Of a DNA stretch of 64,000 nt, positions 60,761 through 64,000 are shown piece by piece. Location: NCBI GenBank assembly GCA_002633025.1, contig NMRB01000024.1, positions 946,231 through 1,010,230 of the forward strand. Reading direction: 5' to 3'. The translations under genes were made by a program, and so were the position numbers. Position 1 is the first letter of the stretch. Each line of letters begins with the position of its first letter. Source of the stretch: Notospermus geniculatus. Lineage: Eukaryota > Nemertea > Pilidiophora > Heteronemertea > Lineidae. The notes below the pieces were generated by a model. It was given only the letters and a program-made list of their open reading frames with translations, was not told the origin of the DNA and made no database searches.

Positions 60761-63281
60761 ATGACTGGGAACTCATTCTTGTCTCTCCTGTTTTTATTTG
60801 GCGGATGGACATTCAACGTTAACAGCGCAACATGGCCGCCCACACAATACTGGGACGTGGACGATTTTCCCAACCCCCGTTATGATGTCAGTAAATGCGG
60901 ACGGGATGGACGCTCATTTTTATGTGATCCGAACAATGTTCTCTCAGAAAAGGATGGTAAGTTCGAAGGGGAAATGGTGAAAGTACAAATGACAATTGCT
61001 GCGCTTCCATTACAGAAAAAGCCGGTATTTGTCCGGGCTTCTATTCTGCTTCCATTACAGAATGTCCGTGTTTATGTCCGGTTCTATAAAGTGCTGATCT
61101 ATTAAGCTCGGATAGCATAGCCGATGCGGATCATCCATGGTGTTTTCTCTAGGGAATGGCAATAGGTCCGGGTCTATTTTTTAGTATCATGTTCGGCTAC
61201 AGCATGGCTAAAGATCACTTGCGACATTGCGCATGCTCAAAATACCAGAACAATACGCGGTTCACTCCACGTATCCCATCTGTAGCCGAACTTACTAACC
61301 TCAAATCCAGTAGTGGAAGCGCAAGCCGTGAAATATCCGGTCTTATTAATGCCCCAATCACACTGATACAGTTCTCAGTACGTCCTTGAAAATTTTGCCG
61401 AACGGGCTCAAACCTTAAAACTGTGTGCGAACGGAGTGGACGTAGTGACAACTTTTTAGTCTTTTTACGAACTTCATGGACGGGAAGGGTGCTCCAGAAC
61501 ATCGAAGCATTATTTGGCCAAGGGTTAGACGTTCTAGCCCGTTTTACGATTTTTTTAGGACGGGGCAAGACGTTTTGAGAACTACTTCAGTGTGATAGGC
61601 CCTTTAGATGCGGATAGACACCGGTACTATTAAGACAGGTGTGACAGGAATAATCGTCCTAGGAATGCAGATTATCCAAACAATAGCCCGCTATTGTAAG
61701 GCTATATTCGAATGCTCATGGTCTCTCTAGCCATATATTCTAATCCCTCGCTAAACAATAAGACCAGACTTGATTCCAGGGGGACTTGGATTCCTTTCAC
61801 ACCGGGTTTAACAGCTGTAACGGAGGCTTCCTCTATCGGAAGCGGCGACAGTGGGTCATTGGATGCCAACTGGCCGTGTGTCAGGTCCACTGCGTGAACT
61901 GTTCCTTCTCATTCCAGCCGAGAGGATAGACGAAGCGATCAGTTCTTTCCGTAAGCGGACGCCATGCAAGTGTTTGAGCTGCCCCAGCTTTAGAGGGGGC
62001 TTCTCGATGGCTGTGGCTGTGGTGCCGTGGTTGAAACTACCACCAGGGTATGTATAACTGTTTTAAAGCGAATCAAAAGCGGATTTTGTTTACATTTGGA
62101 TGGTGTTTGTAAACACAAAATTCAGCCAATCAGAATGCACGAAAATTTCTTTTGTTGACATTCTGGAGAAGTTTGTTTACATTTTTCCCGAAAATTCGTC
62201 CCCTTTCAAATTCAATTTCTAAATCAAATTTTTTCGCTTTTGATTCGCTTTAAATCAGGTTCAGATTGTTTCAGTAATCAAATATTTCACTGATAACAAC
62301 AACATTTTCAAAACATTCCTGCAACAAAACATTTTGAAAACTGTTTTGCGGCTTGTTTTGCGGTTGGAAATGTTGAAATCTTGTTTTTGAAATTTTTTGG
62401 GAAATGTTGATGGTGCAGAGGCCTTACGATGGGAAGGGACCAATGTGTTTGTTTGTCCCTGAGAAAGTCCCCCTGCCGTCCATGACCCATGTTATATCTC
62501 TAATTTGGTATAAATCGTACACCAAAAATGAAACTGCTTTTGCTATAGCATTCAATATATGTGATCGATGGCGTCGATATCAAAGACTTGCAGATCGCAT
62601 TTCCCAAAATATGTACCGTTTCAGGACGCTACGGACGGATGATCAGGTTCAACTTGCCATTGAGCACTTCGCAGTTGAGCTGGAGACCAAGAGATGGAAC
62701 TTTGGGCATTGTAGCGATGATGCGGTCATCGTGCTGTCAAAGTATGACCGGCGGGTAAGTATGGGGGGGGGGGTCCCCTTTTTGTCAACAATGTAAAGTC
62801 TTGTTAAAACGTAAAAAGACAGCTAATTATGTAGAAGGTTTGAACCTCAACAAGTGTTATTTTATGCAATTAAATTTAAAACGGACCTCAATTGGATGCG
62901 TTTGGGTACTATCTCCACCGCCATCCGATATCGACATTCTCTGGAATCTAGTCTCGATCACCCAGCGGCTGTTTCGAATCTGGGGACCCATACACAGCAG
63001 TTTGTGGAGTTTTATGCAGCAGTACTGCGGAATAAATGGCTGAAATCCCGCGGTTCTCAACGTTCTGTGCTCCGAATCATCAGGTTGACGATTTGTATTT
63101 CTTTATACATGTAAATGGTTGCTATCTATCCTATCCTATTTTAGATCTTCACCTCAACAGCTCGAAAAACGGACATCTTCCTGCCGAGCAAGTGTGTGGA
63201 CAAGGCGTCAAACTCCGCCAAGAGTAAATTCAAGCAAAACAAATACGCGGACGCCATCATTCAAATGTTGCATGATTTCAG
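60761..63281 (+). CDS. MOLO1-domain (TPM-fold) secreted or membrane protein, 3' end beyond window
   Basis: Four exons with matching phases: 60761-60957, 61918-62047, 62625-62754 and 63145-63281, the last ending at a possible donor (TTCAG|GTGGGT). Exon 1 encodes a signal peptide (NSFLSLLFLFGGWTFNVNSA) and the MOLO1 opening DDFPNPRYDVSKCG with FLCDPNNVLSEKD. Exon 2 continues ERIDEAISSF and CKCLSC; exon 3 has HFAVELETKRWNFGHCSDDA followed by VIVLSKYDRR; exon 4 has IFTSTARKTDIFLPSKCVD and KYADAIIQMLHDF. The order of Cys, RWNFG-C-DD and S-DR motifs fits the family named after C. elegans MOLO-1, an auxiliary protein of levamisole-type acetylcholine receptors. Members usually end in a membrane span, not seen here. 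If exon 4 does not splice, a 3' read-through stop occurs at 63354. The ligand or partner in this animal is unknown. Confidence 0.86.
60999..61640. mobile_element. Dispersed repeat R in MOLO1 intron 1, with nested family G element
   Basis: CTGCGCTTCCATTACAG starts a copy matching 15629-16056. A family G MITE (61350-61605, CCCCAATCACACTGA to CAGTGTGATAGGCCC) interrupts it where the other copy reads CTTATTTTAGATGCGG. Confidence 0.85.
61350..61605. mobile_element. MITE family G, copy 3 (nested)
   Basis: Shares GCCGAACGGGCTCAAAC and the closing GAGAACTACTTCAGTGTGAT with copies at 6995 and 7525. Confidence 0.88.
62062..62256. mobile_element. MITE in MOLO1 intron 2, AAAGCGAATCAAAAGCG ends
   Basis: TTTAAAGCGAATCAAAAGCG is mirrored by CGCTTTTGATTCGCTTTAAA. 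The interior has TGTTTGTAAACA and CAGCCAATCAGAATGC. The left end of a related copy lies at 63893-64000. Confidence 0.87.
62762..62775. repeat. Poly-G run after exon 3 donor
   Basis: Ten consecutive G follow the donor GTAAGTAT of MOLO1 exon 3. Confidence 0.8.
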
Positions 63282-63407
63282 GTGGGTGGGTACGCCGAGT
63301 CGATTTTCGACACTGCATGCCCCTGAGTGGCATCCACTAGAGCGCCGACAACATTAGGAAGGGTTGCGGAAGCAAATTATGTCATTCCGGCACTCTTTCC
63401 GCGTCAA

Positions 63408-63655
63408 TATAAGCCGTGGTTACACTACATAGAAATCCCCGGGTTTTTTGACACCCGAGTCTAGCCCGGCTCTGAAAAATCCCTCCTGAGGCCCGGGGCC
63501 TGTCAACACTACTCAAATTTTGTGACAGGGACCTAAATTAAGCCCTCCAAAAACCGTTCGAGCTGGGAGGGGATTATTATACCGCGTTTTTAACAGGTGT
63601 GGACAGAAAAAAACCCGGGTTCGACACGGGTTTTTTATGTAGTGTAACAAGGGCT
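63408..63655. mobile_element. MITE with GGTTACACTACAT ends
   Basis: GGTTACACTACATAGAAA and TTTTATGTAGTGTAACAAG are inverted; CCCGGGTT / AACCCGGG blocks sit near the ends. Confidence 0.82.
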
Positions 63656-63657
63656 AT

Positions 63658-63795
63658 AGAGTTTTCGCAAAGCCCCCGAAACGCCGACGCGAACGTCTAT
63701 CCTATTATTCGCTACTCTCTTCGTGGTATCGAACAATATTGTATGGGATTGGCGTTCGTGTTCGCGTTTCGGGGGCTTTGCGAAAACTCCCTATT
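63658..63795. mobile_element. MITE family B, copy
   Basis: TATAGAGTTTTCGCAAAGCC to GGCTTTGCGAAAACTCCCTA, directly abutting the preceding element. Confidence 0.88.
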
Positions 63796-63892
63796 GGCAT
63801 TTTGCGCTCTCCCGAAAGTGCAGAAACGCCAGGAAATGTTTGGGAATATAAAGACAGCGAACGTAATCTTTCAAGAATATGCGGAGAGGTTG

Positions 63893-64000
63893 CTAAATTA
63901 AAGCGAATCGACAGTCGTTTTGTAAACAGAAGGATGGTGTTTGTAAACATTGCCCTCACAGCCAATCAGAATGCAGGAAATTAGTGTTTGTAAACAAAGA
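63893..64000. mobile_element. Left part of a MITE cut by the window end
   Basis: TTAAAGCGAATCGACAG, GGATGGTGTTTGTAAACA and CAGCCAATCAGAATGCA follow the element at 62062-62256. Confidence 0.75.

Noticed and set aside
62404-62624. 5' extension of MOLO1 exon 3 beginning MLMVQRPYDGKG
   Set aside because: The acceptor TTTCAG at 62619-62624 and the phase match to exon 2 place the exon start at 62625. The upstream frame is intron.

Overview
The window looks like nuclear DNA of an invertebrate animal, most likely a marine invertebrate deuterostome (hemichordate, echinoderm or cephalochordate). The reasons are intron-split genes with GT-AG junctions, metazoan families (a GPR157-like receptor, a death-domain TNF receptor, a MOLO1-domain protein, EamA/SLC35G transporters), frequent short words such as TAGGCCTAC and ACATGTA, and a very dense load of short inverted-repeat transposons. 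I cannot place the species. Three N gaps (9360-9529, 25751-25980, 36466-36945) show it is a draft assembly.

Layout. 1-3.4 kb is repeats only, opening with an inverted minisatellite. 3.5-4.1 kb is the last exon of a class A GPCR. 4.6-22.3 kb is a minus-strand array of intronless SLC35G/EamA transporter genes: two dead fragments, two nearly identical genes in a segmental duplication (9.5-10.7 and 12.5-13.8 kb, the first cut by a gap), and a second pair of a different subtype (17.7-18.75 and 21.2-22.3 kb). Foldback elements and MITEs lie between the copies. 22.3-27.7 kb is intergenic, with an apparent duplication around a gap.

27.7-34.6 kb on the minus strand is an unrecognised gene of at least 12 exons, assembled here from splice sites and nearly complete phase agreement. 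34.7-43.0 kb is repeat-rich intergenic DNA, including a 1.1-kb GC-rich foldback. 43.2-47.2 kb (+) is a TNF-receptor superfamily gene with signal peptide, cysteine-rich repeats, one membrane span and a C-terminal death domain. 47.2-53.4 kb is intergenic. 53.8-57.1 kb (+) is a five-exon GPR157-like seven-transmembrane receptor with an unusually long secreted N-terminal domain. 60.8-63.3 kb (+) is the start of a MOLO1-domain gene that probably continues past the window.

The genes do not form a pathway. Apart from the transporter array, the neighbours are unrelated. The most interesting material is the mobile DNA. A hairpin family (three copies, one with an empty site in the same window) has long 14-17 bp target-site duplications and an asymmetric conserved tail, which looks like a retroposon rather than a DNA MITE. 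Several other insertions can be dated against empty sites in paralogous copies (TA, TTAA and 9-bp target duplications).
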